Shown one piece after another: positions 16,976-26,310 of a DNA stretch of 64,000 nucleotides. The translations under genes and the position numbers were made by a program. The DNA is taken from contig NZ_ATVS01000009.1 in assembly GCF_000420845.1 (NCBI RefSeq), forward strand, positions 62,001 to 126,000. The letters are read 5' to 3'. The notes beneath the pieces were generated by a model, which was not told the DNA's origin, ran no database searches, and saw only the letters and a program-made list of their open reading frames with translations. The stretch is from Butyrivibrio sp. AE3009 (lineage in GTDB: Bacteria > Bacillota > Clostridia > Lachnospirales > Lachnospiraceae). The first letter of the stretch is position 1; each line of letters starts with the position of its first letter.

Positions 16976-18580
16976 TTACCCGTTGCTGTTAACTGACTCC
17001 AGGTCCTCTGACGGTGCCTCAGCCTGAGCGGCTGCTGCCTGAGCGGCTGCTGCCTGGGCGGCAAGCTGTGCGTTGGCGGCGTTCACTGCATCCTGGGCTG
17101 CCTGATTGGCGGCTGCTGCATTCTCTGTGCCTGCGGCCTGTCTTGCTCCGAGGATTGCACCTGCCACAGCCTTGACCGTGTTGACATCGCCTGTTGCTAC
17201 CGCTGTGTTAAGCTGTGCCATTGCACCATCATCAGCGCCTGCGGTTCCGATAGTCACGATTCTGGGCACCATCTTGTAGGTGCTGCTGTTTACCACAGTC
17301 TTCTCTGTTACAACACCGTCTTCCTTAACAACCTTCCAGAGCTGTGCCTTATAGCCGACGTGAGCTGACTGAACGCCCACATAGCCAACGCCCTGTGATC
17401 CGTCAAATCTGAAATCATCGGCGGAAGCTGGAATCGTCTCAAGAACCTCACTCTCATAAGATACCTGATGGCTGGCAGGTCTTGTCTCAACTCCGTACAC
17501 AGTGAAGGTAATGTGCTTATCCGGCGTTGTGTATCCGTCTATATAAATAGGATGTTCCGTATTATTAACAAATCTGAAGTTCTTACCTCCGGACTCGGCA
17601 ATAGCCGCATCTGCGGAAGGTGAAACATAGTTGACGATCATAGAGTGGTTATGACGCTCTGTAACTTCAAGCTCTGCCAAGAGAACTGCGTTGTAAAGCG
17701 TTGTTGAAACCTGGCAGATACCGCCACCAACACTCTCAACCACAAGTCCGTTGAGGTATGAGCCTGCGGGAAAATATCCGTTGGCCTCAGTAAAAGGAGT
17801 AATCTTATCAAGTACTGAAAGTTCCTCCCCGGGATAGATCGTTGTTCCGTTTAAAAGTGAGCAGCCGTTGGCAACATTGGCACTTCTGGCTGAACCCGAG
17901 GTTTTATAGCTGGTGGTGAAGGTACCAAGGACATCCTTGACCATGGCAAGTTCTTCATGGCTTCCGAGTGGCTTGTCCTCTTTTACGGAGAGCTGAATAT
18001 GCTCTGCATCTTCGCTCCACTCGCTGCTGATAACATTTTTGATAACATTGGCGGATTCATCTGTATCGACCAGGTAACCGATCTGACCGTCTGATATATT
18101 GAATCCCTCTTCGGTTCTGGATAAGGTGAAGTTAACCTTCTCTTTATTAAAGCTCTCGCTGCATCTTCCCAGTACTTCCTGCAGAGCCTCATTGTTATAG
18201 GAAAGCTTGAGCTCGTAGACCTGATTGGACTTCTCAAGGTCCTTCAACGCCTTGTATCTCTGAACGATATTGCCCTGATGTCCGAGCTGATAAGCCTGGT
18301 TCGCAACAAACCTGTTGTCCCAGGCGATACCAAGATCTGCGCCTGTAATTGTTATGGATTGATCCGCTGAAGCTTCAAGCACAAGCTCTCTGTCCCTTAG
18401 CTGCTGGACTCTGCTGTCAACGGCAGCCTGAGCTTCACTCACTGTCATGCCTGAAACATCCACGGTTCCGATATAAACACCGTTTGCGATAGTCCTTGAA
18501 TCAGCTGCCTGTGAGCACACTCCCGGCAATAGGAATGTCAGCAGTATCACAAGAACCGCTCCGCCAAAAAATTTTTTCAT
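16976..18580 (-). CDS. secreted VanW-family protein with YoaR-like N-terminal domain
   Basis: A 534-residue exported protein. A signal peptide covers about residues 1-26, then a PG_binding_4 (YoaR-like) domain with NGVYIGTVDVSGMTV at the start. The VanW domain is at about 240-365, with YPGEELSVLDKITPFTEANGY and GGGICQVSTTLYNA near residue 285. The end, about 455-534, is a low-complexity Ala/Gln tail. VanW proteins occur in vancomycin-resistance loci and widely in Firmicutes; the role is thought to be in the cell wall but is not known. It is divergent from the small membrane protein gene at 18644. Confidence 0.88.
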   Translation of the reverse strand: MKKFFGGAVLVILLTFLLPGVCSQAADSRTIANGVYIGTVDVSGMTVSEAQAAVDSRVQQLRDRELVLEASADQSITITGADLGIAWDNRFVANQAYQLGHQGNIVQRYKALKDLEKSNQVYELKLSYNNEALQEVLGRCSESFNKEKVNFTLSRTEEGFNISDGQIGYLVDTDESANVIKNVISSEWSEDAEHIQLSVKEDKPLGSHEELAMVKDVLGTFTTSYKTSGSARSANVANGCSLLNGTTIYPGEELSVLDKITPFTEANGYFPAGSYLNGLVVESVGGGICQVSTTLYNAVLLAELEVTERHNHSMIVNYVSPSADAAIAESGGKNFRFVNNTEHPIYIDGYTTPDKHITFTVYGVETRPASHQVSYESEVLETIPASADDFRFDGSQGVGYVGVQSAHVGYKAQLWKVVKEDGVVTEKTVVNSSTYKMVPRIVTIGTAGADDGAMAQLNTAVATGDVNTVKAVAGAILGARQAAGTENAAAANQAAQDAVNAANAQLAAQAAAAQAAAAQAEAPSEDLESVNSNG

Positions 18581-18643
18581 AATGCTTCCTCTGTGCTATT
18601 ATGTAAAAAGAGAATCCATGATTTTACTGAAAGGATATTATAG

Positions 18644-19285
18644 ATGAAATTCCCCATTTTAGCAAGCTTCATACTGATGTGCGTATTCGCTGCAATCGGC
18701 ATGAGAAGGACCTCCAGAAAGTTTGAACAAAAAGAACAAAATTTCTGGGACAGAGAACGTGAATCCAATAATGTCAGAAAAAAAAGTCTGGATGCCCTTG
18801 AGTACATTCACATCCCTGTTGACCTTCTTCCCTTCGGAACAGCTGAGGACAACGCAACGCTTGAAGCTGCAGAAGAGGAAGTTCTTGCTCTCAAAGACGA
18901 AAAGATCGTGAATTTTACAGGAATTACCAACACAGATCTCAAACTGGAATACGGAACAGCCAATATCACTGCTCTTTCACAGTATGATCAGAACTATACA
19001 GCCCTTGTGGTATCACTGCAGAAATGGGGCGAAGCCCTCTACAACGCAGGCCGCTTCGAGGATGCCTGTCATGTTCTGGAATTTGCTGTCAAAACAAGAA
19101 CAGACATCTCTGCAACCTACAGACTTCTTATAGATATGTACAAGACCAAGCTTGGCTACAACGAAGCCAGGATAAAGGAAAAGCTTGAAGGTCTCCTTCC
19201 TATAGCCAAGAACTTAAATGCCCTCAGCCGCAATCAGATACTGAATATGCTGGCAGCCGAGGGAGTTGAACCGCAGCCTGAATGA
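18644..19285 (+). CDS. hypothetical membrane-anchored protein
   Basis: A 213-residue protein with one N-terminal membrane helix (about 4-20), an Arg/Lys/Glu-rich segment, and a helical C-terminal half that looks TPR-like (WGEALYNAGRFEDACHVLEFAV, then TYRLLIDMY). AAAGGATATTATAG precedes the ATG. It is one of the few plus-strand genes and is transcribed away from the VanW gene. A perfect inverted repeat starts five bases after its stop codon. I do not recognise a named family. Confidence 0.75.
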   Translation: MKFPILASFILMCVFAAIGMRRTSRKFEQKEQNFWDRERESNNVRKKSLDALEYIHIPVDLLPFGTAEDNATLEAAEEEVLALKDEKIVNFTGITNTDLKLEYGTANITALSQYDQNYTALVVSLQKWGEALYNAGRFEDACHVLEFAVKTRTDISATYRLLIDMYKTKLGYNEARIKEKLEGLLPIAKNLNALSRNQILNMLAAEGVEPQPE

Positions 19286-19289
19286 ATGG

Positions 19290-19372
19290 GGTGGTTGTGA
19301 GTCAATGGGGACGGTTCTTGCTGACTCGCTTCGTGAGTCAGCAAGAACCGTCCCCATTGACTCACAACCACC
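19290..19372. repeat. perfect palindromic REP-like repeat, GTCCCCATTGACTCAC type
   Basis: Two perfectly complementary 38-bp arms (19290-19327, 19335-19372) enclose a 7-nt loop, GCTTCGT. The arms contain GGTTGTGAGTCAATGGGGAC and GGTTCTTGCTGACTC. It sits between convergent genes, the plus-strand hypothetical and galT, and may end transcription from both sides. It belongs to the same family as 38960-39043. Confidence 0.9.
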
Positions 19373-19382
19373 ATTTAGCTCA

Positions 19383-20918
19383 TTATATACTCTCTACAAA
19401 TCTCATAAATGCCGCCTGTCCCTCCGGGGTTCTCTTATAAACTCCGGCATCTTCAAGGACATGCATGAACACTTCACCGATTTCATTCCGGACAATCTCG
19501 TCAATATTATCTTGATCTATTTTGTCATACTTCTTGCTGAAGGCATCTACCCAATCAGCGTGCTTTTCCAGCACTTCATCGGCCCTAAGATCTTTTCCCG
19601 TAAGAATTGCTTCTTTCAGATCAGCCATCTCACCCTTAAGTCTTGCCGGCAGAACCGCAAGTCCCATTACTTCGATAAGACCGATATTTTCCTTTTTTAT
19701 ATGATGAAGCTCTGCATGGGGATGATAAACTCCAAGAGGATGCTCGTCGGTGGTGATGTTATTTCTAAGCACCAGATCCAGCTCGTAGTTATCGCCTCTT
19801 TTTCTGGCTATGGGAGTGATGGTATTGTGAGGAGTACCGTCGGTCTCAGCGAAAATAAATGCGGCTTCATCGCTATAGCCTCTCCACTTCTCAAGGATCA
19901 CATCCGCAAGGGCAATGATTCTCTGTGTATCCGGGCCGGAAAGTCTGATAACAGACATGGGCCACTTTACAATTCCGGCCTTAACATCCTCGAAGCCCTT
20001 AACCGCAAACTCTTTTTCCACAGGTGCTTTCGCCATGGCAAAGGTGTAATGTCCGCCCTGGAAATGGTCGTGGCTAAGGATTGAGCCTCCAACGATCGGA
20101 AGATCAGCATTTGATCCCACGAAATAGTGGGGGAACTGCTTAACAAAGTCAAAGAGCTTGCAGAATGTGTCATGCTCAATCTTCATGGGAATATGCTGCG
20201 AGTTAAACACGATGCAGTGCTCGTTGTAGTATACATAAGGTGAATACTGGAATCCCCAATCGCTTCCATTGATGGTTACGGGGATGATCCTGTGATTCTC
20301 CCTGGCGGGATGGTCGACTCTTCCCGAATAGCCCTCATTTTCCCAGCACAGCTGACACTTGGGATAGCCTGACTGCTTGGCGTTTCTTGCTGCAGCGATG
20401 GCCTTGGGGTCCTTCTCAGGCTTGGAGAGGTTGATGGTGATATCAAGATCCCCGTACTCCGTGGGTGCGATCCACTTCATATCCTTGGAGATACGATATC
20501 TTCTGATGTAATCTGTATTCTTGGAAAAATTGTAATAGTAATCCGTAGCCTTCTCCGGGCTTTCTTTGTACAGCTCATTGAAGCGCTTAATCACTGCACT
20601 TGGCCTCTCAGTTACTTCGCCCATGAGTTTAGTATCGAATAGATCTCTGTAGACAACGCTGTTATTTTCGATAAGACCGTTTTCTGCAGCATAGTCGTCA
20701 AGAACCTTAAGGACTTCCTCAAGGTATGTTCCGTCCTCGATGCCGTTTGCCGGGATCTTGTCCGCAATGGCGATTATATCTGCTTTGTCAAACTCCGCAG
20801 CATCAATTCCCAGCCGAATCAGCAGAGAATTGATGGTGTAGATGATGTCTTCTTTTTCTATAAGACCTGTTTTAAGAGCGTAGGCAGCAAGATTATTTAT
20901 AGCTTCCTGAATCTTCAT
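19383..20918 (-). CDS. galT: galactose-1-phosphate uridylyltransferase, Gram-positive type
   Basis: A 511-residue GalT of the longer Firmicutes family. It exchanges UMP between UDP-glucose and galactose-1-phosphate in the Leloir pathway. Visible are WENEGYSGRVDHPARENHRIIP, FNSQHIPMKIEHDTF, GGSILSHDHFQGGHYTFAMA with the His-rich active-site strand, and ENIGLIEVMGLAVLP. The start chosen is the ATG at 20918, after AGGAAGAAAAA; the longer frame begins with TTG inside the intergenic hairpin. It lies downstream of galK with a hairpin in the 63-bp gap, so galT may be expressed at a lower level than galK. Confidence 0.95.
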   Translation of the reverse strand: MKIQEAINNLAAYALKTGLIEKEDIIYTINSLLIRLGIDAAEFDKADIIAIADKIPANGIEDGTYLEEVLKVLDDYAAENGLIENNSVVYRDLFDTKLMGEVTERPSAVIKRFNELYKESPEKATDYYYNFSKNTDYIRRYRISKDMKWIAPTEYGDLDITINLSKPEKDPKAIAAARNAKQSGYPKCQLCWENEGYSGRVDHPARENHRIIPVTINGSDWGFQYSPYVYYNEHCIVFNSQHIPMKIEHDTFCKLFDFVKQFPHYFVGSNADLPIVGGSILSHDHFQGGHYTFAMAKAPVEKEFAVKGFEDVKAGIVKWPMSVIRLSGPDTQRIIALADVILEKWRGYSDEAAFIFAETDGTPHNTITPIARKRGDNYELDLVLRNNITTDEHPLGVYHPHAELHHIKKENIGLIEVMGLAVLPARLKGEMADLKEAILTGKDLRADEVLEKHADWVDAFSKKYDKIDQDNIDEIVRNEIGEVFMHVLEDAGVYKRTPEGQAAFMRFVESI

Positions 20919-20940
20919 TTTTTCTTCCTTTCTTATTGCC

Positions 20941-20978
20941 AAAAGTGCGCCGTCCCCATTGACTCACGGCGCACTTTT
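20941..20978 (-). terminator. galK-galT intergenic hairpin (partial terminator) with a REP-like loop
   Basis: On the minus strand GTGCGCCGT (20966-20974) pairs with ACGGCGCAC (20945-20953), followed by TTTTGG. The loop GAGTCAATGGGG is the same unit found in the palindromes at 19290 and 38960. It lies between the galK stop codon and the galT ribosome binding site and may attenuate read-through. Confidence 0.65.
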
Positions 20979-20981
20979 TTC

Positions 20982-22163
20982 TTAGATTACCTGAGGTCCG
21001 TTACCGATCTCGACTGTGTAGAAGGTTGCATCGTAGCCAATCTTCCTACGATACTCCTCGCCTACAGTCTTCTTGAAATTCTCAATTGCCTCGTCTTTTA
21101 CGATAGAAACTGTGCAGCCGCCGAAGCCGCCACCTGTCATTCTGGATCCGATAACTCCGGGAATCTTCCAGGCTTCCTCAGCAAGGGTATCAAGCTCGAT
21201 GCCGGTAACATCGTAGTCATCACGAAGGGACTCATGGGACTGTCTCATAAGCTTGCCGAAGTGCTCAATGTCTCCGTCCTTAAGAGCCTTAACCGCTTCA
21301 ATTGTGCGCTGATTCTCGTATACGGCGTGCTTAGCCTTCTTCTGCATATCAGGGTCTGTCAAAAGATGCTTGTTGGCCTCAAATTCTTCGATTGAAAGAT
21401 CGCCAAGTCCTTTGATATCAAGGCTCTTCTGAAGAATTGCAAGAGCCTCCTCGCACATGCTGCGTCTTGCGTTGTACTGGGAATCTGTGAGTTTGTGCTT
21501 CTTGTTGGTGTTGGCGATAACAATCTTGGCGCCCTCAAGCTTGATCGGAGCATATTCAAATGAAAGATCTGCTGTATCAAGGAAGATAGCGTTATTCTCT
21601 TTGCCCATAGCGGAAGCAAACTGGTCCATGATACCGCAGTTACAGCCGTTGTAGTTATTCTCTGAGTACTGTCCGATAAGAGCAATGTCCTGATTGGATA
21701 CTTCAAAGCCATACAGATCTCTTAAGATAAATCCTGTGAGAACCTCCAGTGAAGCTGATGAAGAAAGTCCCGAACCGTTGGGGATATTTCCGTTGATAAC
21801 CATATCGAAGCCCTTATCAAGCTTCATTCCTCTTTTGGCAAAGGCCCATACAACTCCCAGGGGATAATTGGTCCATCCTGCCTTGGGTGAAGGGGTCTCG
21901 ATATCATCAAGAGAAACCTCATATACCCCGAACCTGTCCAGATTCATGGAAAACAGTCTGATTGTTCTGTCCTCTCTCTTAGCTGCGGCGCCATAAGTTC
22001 CGATTGTCAGTGCACAGGGAAAAACATGTCCTCCGTTGTAATCCGTATGCTCACCGATGAGATTCACACGTCCCGGTGCAAAGTATGCCTTAACGCCCTC
22101 TTTCTCGCCAAACTGCGCCTTAAATCCGTCAAGTACGGCCTGCTTCATGCTCTGATCGATCAC
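20982..22163 (-). CDS. galK: galactokinase
   Basis: A 393-residue GHMP kinase that phosphorylates galactose to galactose-1-phosphate. The galactokinase signature GRVNLIGEHTDYNGGHVFP is near residue 27, the ATP loop NGSGLSSSASLEV near 130, and MTGGGFGGCTVSIV near the C-terminus. The start is a GTG at 22163 (GTG ATC GAT CAG), supported by AGGAGGGTATT just upstream; no better ATG exists. It forms an operon with galT. No galE is in the window. The GH27 alpha-galactosidase at 58 kb could supply galactose. Confidence 0.96.
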   Translation of the reverse strand: MIDQSMKQAVLDGFKAQFGEKEGVKAYFAPGRVNLIGEHTDYNGGHVFPCALTIGTYGAAAKREDRTIRLFSMNLDRFGVYEVSLDDIETPSPKAGWTNYPLGVVWAFAKRGMKLDKGFDMVINGNIPNGSGLSSSASLEVLTGFILRDLYGFEVSNQDIALIGQYSENNYNGCNCGIMDQFASAMGKENNAIFLDTADLSFEYAPIKLEGAKIVIANTNKKHKLTDSQYNARRSMCEEALAILQKSLDIKGLGDLSIEEFEANKHLLTDPDMQKKAKHAVYENQRTIEAVKALKDGDIEHFGKLMRQSHESLRDDYDVTGIELDTLAEEAWKIPGVIGSRMTGGGFGGCTVSIVKDEAIENFKKTVGEEYRRKIGYDATFYTVEIGNGPQVI

Positions 22164-22306
22164 AATACCCTCCTAATGTTATGTGTTGTTATGTTTAACT
22201 CCAAATTATTTTTATTTGTTATCTTGCTTTATATATACCATATTATACACCTTCCCATAAATATCACTTTGTTTGAATAATCAGTCATAATGTTAATTTT
22301 CTTGAT

Positions 22307-22346
22307 CAAAAAAGGCGGTATGAGATAATTCTCATACCGCCTTCCG
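22307..22346 (-). terminator. terminator after the telA-like gene
   Basis: The minus-strand arms AAGGCGGTATGAGA and TCTCATACCGCCTT are followed by TTTTT, about 20 bases after the stop codon at 22368. The rest of the 200-bp gap to galK is an AT-rich upstream region. Confidence 0.85.
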
Positions 22347-22367
22347 TTTATTCTTATAATCCCCGTA

Positions 22368-23531
22368 TTACTGGTTCTGTGTCTTAGCAGCCTCAAGGAG
22401 CTTGTCTCTAAGCTGTGACTCGATCTGTGAAAGCTCAGCCTCGGCCTCACGTCTCTTGGTCTTACCTTCTGTCTGGATCTTGAGTACTTCATCAAGGGTT
22501 GTGATAAGTGTCTCATTGGTGTGCTTGAGGGTCTCGATATCAACGATTCCTCTCTCAGCTTCCTTGGCGCTCTCGATTGTAGCAACCTTAAGAGCATCAG
22601 CGTTCTTGCGAAGAAGCTTGTTGGTCATATCATTAACCTCTCTCTCGGCCTGAGCTGCCTGTGTAGCGTGCTCGATACCGATTGCGATAACCATCTGGTT
22701 CTTCCAAAGAGGAATTGTGTTAACGATGGTTGACTGGATCTTCTCAGCCATTACTGTGTCTGAGCTCTGTACCATACGGATCTGAGGACCTGTCTGCATT
22801 GCAATGGTTCTTGTAAGCTCAAGGTCGTAGATCTTTTTCTCAAATCTGTCGCACTTACTTGCGAAGTCCTTAGCCTTCTCAGCATCCTCAGGAAGTCCTG
22901 ACTCAGCAGCCTTCTTCTGAAGCTCTACAAGTGTTGTGGTGCGCTCCTCTTCAAGTCTCTTCTTACCGGCAAGGATGTACATTGACAGTTCCTTGTAGTA
23001 GTTGAGGTTAAGGTCATACATTCTGTCGAGAAGCTCAACGTCCTTCATAAGGGTAACCTGATGTCTCTCCAGCTCGTTGCTGATGGTCTGAACATTGGTC
23101 TCAACCTTGGCATATTTAGCCTTCATAGCCTCGACTCTGTTTGCACTCTTTTTGAAAAGAGCCTTAAGACCCTTCTCATCCTCATCGATTTCGAAGCTCT
23201 TAAGCTGAGTAACAAGGCCTGTGATCATGTCTCCAACTTCGCCCATGTCCTTGGTCTTAACATTGTCGATAGCCTTCTCTGAGAAATCAGCGAGCTTCTT
23301 CTGTGTTCCAACACCGAAGTTCATAATTCCTGTGCTGTTGTTGATATCAATCTGCTTGCTGAAATCCTCAACCTGCTTGAGCTCTTCAGGTGTGAGCTGT
23401 GCCTCCAGAGCGATGTTGCCGTTGTCCTTGGGTGCCTCTGCCTTAGGTGCCTCAGCTACTGCCTCGGCTGCCTCTGCTCCAAATGATAATGTAGGTGCAG
23501 CGGGTGCTGCTCCGAATTCAAGATCTGCCAT
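22368..23531 (-). CDS. TelA/KlaA family toxic-anion-resistance protein
   Basis: A 387-residue, mostly helical cytoplasmic protein. An Ala/Pro/Glu-rich N-terminus (about 1-45) is followed by the family core: LTPEELKQVEDFSKQIDI, a long coiled segment ELERHQVTLMKDVELLDRMY, and IRMVQSSDTVMAEKIQSTIVNTIPLWKNQM, the hallmark TelA segment. Members were first linked to tellurite resistance and later to general envelope stress. The start chosen is the ATG at 23531, after GGAGGAGAAAGTA. It follows the XpaC gene by 43 bp, and this pairing is conserved in Firmicutes (yceG/yceH-like). Confidence 0.92.
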   Translation of the reverse strand: MADLEFGAAPAAPTLSFGAEAAEAVAEAPKAEAPKDNGNIALEAQLTPEELKQVEDFSKQIDINNSTGIMNFGVGTQKKLADFSEKAIDNVKTKDMGEVGDMITGLVTQLKSFEIDEDEKGLKALFKKSANRVEAMKAKYAKVETNVQTISNELERHQVTLMKDVELLDRMYDLNLNYYKELSMYILAGKKRLEEERTTTLVELQKKAAESGLPEDAEKAKDFASKCDRFEKKIYDLELTRTIAMQTGPQIRMVQSSDTVMAEKIQSTIVNTIPLWKNQMVIAIGIEHATQAAQAEREVNDMTNKLLRKNADALKVATIESAKEAERGIVDIETLKHTNETLITTLDEVLKIQTEGKTKRREAEAELSQIESQLRDKLLEAAKTQNQ

Positions 23532-23574
23532 TACTTTCTCCTCCGATTCATACATTTATTTAAACTAATATTGT

Positions 23575-24753
23575 TTACTGTTTCATCTGCATCTGGGCTG
23601 CAACTCCCTGCCCCTCAGTAGTAAGTCCGTCCTGAGCCATCATTGACTTCATAACGGAAATATCCGAAGAAATATCCCACGCCATATCCTGGAAAAGGCT
23701 GTCAAGAAGGTTCTCAAAAGCCTCATTGATGGTATCCATTGCTGCGTCGATCTCTTTCTTGGTCTTGGTGATGTTCTCGCCCACATCAGGCTGTTTGTCC
23801 AGCTCTACATAAGCCGTAAGAAGCTTCTTGGTGGTGGGGAGATAATAGTTCATCAGCTTGTGAAGCTCTTCCGCACTGTCGGGATCCTTCTCAACCTGTG
23901 CAAAGATCCTGTTCATGATATTCTCAAGGCGGTACAGCTTGTTGGACATTTCGTCTGTATCAGGAATAACGTCATTGATCTCTCTGACGAACTTAACATA
24001 TTCCTCGCCCTCAGCGATAATTGCCTGATCCTTGGAAAGGTTCTTGCTGCGGGTAACCTCAGCCTTCTGCTTGTTCTGTTCCTTCTGCTCACGGGCAAGT
24101 CTGTCCTGCTCGGCTCCGAGGTACATCTGATATGCGTTGTCTGTGATCATACAGGTGGTCTCGGAAGAATCAAGCTTGGCCCTTGGTACATATCCCTCTT
24201 TAATAAGTGCCTTGATATCCTTAAGAACCTCTTCATCAGTCTTGAGGGTGACCTTGGCAAGATCACTGATCTTGAAATATTCAGCTTCCTTAAGAATGTT
24301 ACCGTATTGATAGAGCTTCTTGGACATCTGAAGCTTTCTGATTCCTCTGCATGAAATGAAGGTACATGCTACAAGAAAAGCTCCGCTGATAGCAATTCCG
24401 GGTATAAGATTCGCTGCGATCATTGCTGCAAAGGTGGGAAAAACTACTGCAAGTCCCACTGTGGCTCCTGCGATAAGCTGTCCCAGTCCGCTGTATCTGC
24501 TGACTCTCTTCTGCAAAAACGGATAGTTGACTCTCTTAACCTGAGGTGCCCTGTTCACGTAGGTGTAGTTGTTTCTGCGTACCTGGCTGTAGTTCCTGCT
24601 TGCGTAAGTTGTTCTCTTCTCTATACTAACTGTTTTAAGAGTCCTGCTGATGTCTGCGGCCAGCGTACTGTAGTCATTCCTGTCTATGGCGCTGGACACA
24701 CTTTTTAAAATATCATTACCTGCATCAATCAGGTCCTGTGTCTGTTTATCCAC
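23575..24753 (-). CDS. XpaC family protein (5-bromo-4-chloroindolyl phosphate hydrolysis protein)
   Basis: A 392-residue protein with a basic, Tyr/Arg-rich N-terminal region, two membrane helices near residues 100-145 (LGQLIAGATVGLAVVFPTFA, then IPGIAISGAFLVACTF), and a helical cytoplasmic half with the XpaC-type pattern YFKISDLAKVTLKTDEEVLKDI. The GTG at 24753 fits best because TTGGAGGAAGAA precedes it; the ATG at 24789 has no ribosome binding site. It is the first gene of the xpaC-telA pair. Biochemical activity is unknown; the family name reflects a colony stain phenotype. Confidence 0.88.
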   Translation of the reverse strand: MDKQTQDLIDAGNDILKSVSSAIDRNDYSTLAADISRTLKTVSIEKRTTYASRNYSQVRRNNYTYVNRAPQVKRVNYPFLQKRVSRYSGLGQLIAGATVGLAVVFPTFAAMIAANLIPGIAISGAFLVACTFISCRGIRKLQMSKKLYQYGNILKEAEYFKISDLAKVTLKTDEEVLKDIKALIKEGYVPRAKLDSSETTCMITDNAYQMYLGAEQDRLAREQKEQNKQKAEVTRSKNLSKDQAIIAEGEEYVKFVREINDVIPDTDEMSNKLYRLENIMNRIFAQVEKDPDSAEELHKLMNYYLPTTKKLLTAYVELDKQPDVGENITKTKKEIDAAMDTINEAFENLLDSLFQDMAWDISSDISVMKSMMAQDGLTTEGQGVAAQMQMKQ

Positions 24754-24901
24754 TTCTTCCTCCAAAATAATTACACTTTTACATTTCACAATTTTACAGC
24801 ATTCGTTTCAAAATAACAATGAAATCTGTGTTTTTATGCTATCATATTAAATGTGGTTTTAAGACAGTTTCACTGATTATCAGTTTATCAGAGGTTATTC
24901 A

Positions 24902-25813
24902 ATGGAAAAAGCCTATAAGTTGCTATTTAACACCGAAGAATCCGACGATCTTTACGTATATTGCTGCGGTATTTCGCAGACACTTCCGGGCCACAGTTTC
25001 GGCCCTGCGTTGAAGCCCCATTTCATGATACATTTCATAATGAGTGGCAAGGGAAGCTTTAATATAGGAGGAGAGACCTATCCTTTGGAGAAGGACTACG
25101 GGTTTCTTATTGTGCCGGATGAGCTTGCCTACTATGTTTCCGATGAAAAGGATCCCTGGACCTACGTATGGGTTGGATTTGGTGGAAAAAGAGCGCAGGA
25201 TATTGTTTCGCAGCTGGGGCTCTCCCTGCAACAGCCGGTATTTAAGAGTAGCGCCGGCAACGCCATCTATGATCTGGTAAAAGATATGATGGATCACAAC
25301 ACCTTCTCGGTAGAGGATTCCCTTAGAAGAAACGGACTTCTGTCGCTGTTTTTATCAGTAATAGCCAGCGGTATCAGTGTTACTCAAAGAAGCGATTCCG
25401 GTAGTGCCAATTATTATGTATCCAAGGCCCAGGCCTTCGTTCGCAGCAACTACTGCAACCCCATCAAGGTTACGGACATCGCAAACTATGTCTGCATCAA
25501 CCGCAGCTACTTATATACATTATTTGAAAAAACTCTTGGCATCTCGCCTCAGCAGTATCTGACGAGCTATCGCATATCGAAGGCCACTGAGCTTCTGCAG
25601 CTGACGCAGCTGCCTATCGAGTCGATTGCTCTATCCTGCGGATATACGGATCCGCTGGTGTTCTCCAAGGCATTTCGGCAGGAAAAGAAGATAACTCCGT
25701 CAGCCTACCGCAAATCCCTTCCCAAGAGCAACCCCGTAATGGACAAAGATCACCTCCTCCTCATGGAACAACTCCTCGAGGAGCGTCACCTGGAGTCGAA
25801 TGATCCGAATTGA
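24902..25813 (+). CDS. AraC family transcriptional regulator with N-terminal cupin domain
   Basis: A 303-residue regulator. The N-terminal sugar-binding cupin domain (about 15-150) shows KPHFMIHFIMSGKGSFNIG and WTYVWVGFGG. The C-terminal pair of helix-turn-helix motifs (about 180-285) shows IADIANYVCINRSYLYTLFE-like and ESIALSCGYTDPLVFSKAFR segments. GAGGTTATTCA precedes the ATG. It is divergent from xpaC-telA, with no carbohydrate gene directly next to it, so its target is not evident. A long hairpin element lies just downstream. Confidence 0.93.
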   Translation: MEKAYKLLFNTEESDDLYVYCCGISQTLPGHSFGPALKPHFMIHFIMSGKGSFNIGGETYPLEKDYGFLIVPDELAYYVSDEKDPWTYVWVGFGGKRAQDIVSQLGLSLQQPVFKSSAGNAIYDLVKDMMDHNTFSVEDSLRRNGLLSLFLSVIASGISVTQRSDSGSANYYVSKAQAFVRSNYCNPIKVTDIANYVCINRSYLYTLFEKTLGISPQQYLTSYRISKATELLQLTQLPIESIALSCGYTDPLVFSKAFRQEKKITPSAYRKSLPKSNPVMDKDHLLLMEQLLEERHLESNDPN

Positions 25814-25825
25814 TTATTGGTTTCC

Positions 25826-26116
25826 CGGACGCTAACCCAGAGACCGGGGGCGTGGAGGTGGCAGGCAGATAGAAATATTCGCCCCTCTTTCGCTTAGATT
25901 ACATGGCATTTTAAAAAGGCCCCGACGGGTCTGCAACTCATAAACTCCGTCCGGATTATACTAATATGGTTTCCCGGATGGTATCTGGCCGGACGTCAGA
26001 CAAATGAGCTGCGAACAGACCCGTCGGGACCTTTTTGAAATGCTCATGAATCTATACGCTCTTTCACAGGCGAATATTTCTATCTGCCTGCCACCTCCAT
26101 GCCCCCTGCCTCCGGA
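25826..26116. repeat. long inverted-repeat element, copy A
   Basis: About 290 bp that folds into one long imperfect hairpin. The left arm (25846 to about 25960) is complementary to the right arm (about 25995-26106). The basal stem is GGCAGGCAGATAGAAATATT against its complement. A distal stem carries AAAAAGGCCCCGACGGGTCTG against CAGACCCGTCGGGACCTTTTT. The core GATAGAAATATTC and TTCGCTTAGATTACATGGCA also occur in copy B at 30415-30607, but the outer arms differ. It lies between the ends of convergent genes. No credible protein is encoded. Confidence 0.85.
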
Positions 26117-26140
26117 TTTGCTGCGCGTTGGAACAAAAAA

Positions 26141-26212
26141 TTCACCAATGGGGACGGTTCTTAATGGTGCATTTTTTTGCGTGCATCAATTAGAACTATC
26201 CTCATTGGTGAA
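26141..26212. repeat. degenerate GGGGACGGTTC palindrome
   Basis: The arms 26141-26171 and 26182-26212 match at roughly 25 of 31 positions: TTCACCAATGGGGACGGTTC against a copy with several changes. It is a decayed member of the GTCCCC family and lies next to the long inverted repeat. The remaining bases to 26310 are AT-rich and show nothing else. Confidence 0.65.
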
Positions 26213-26310
26213 ATGATGTATTAGTCTATGATCCTTTTAGTATTCTCTAAAATTCTCTTCTTTATTTACTTCAATGTTTAATTAAATATCTTCATATTGT
26301 CTTAGAAGCA

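Noticed and set aside
17308..17490. small minus-strand frame in another phase of the VanW gene
   Set aside because: Overlaps a well-supported gene and shows no independent start signal.
19266..20084. 272-residue plus-strand frame
   Set aside because: It reads through the palindrome and then antisense to galT; no homology-like pattern or start signal.
26004..26216. 70-residue plus-strand frame
   Set aside because: It lies wholly inside the long inverted repeat and a degenerate palindrome; its sequence follows from the hairpin arms and it has no ribosome binding site.
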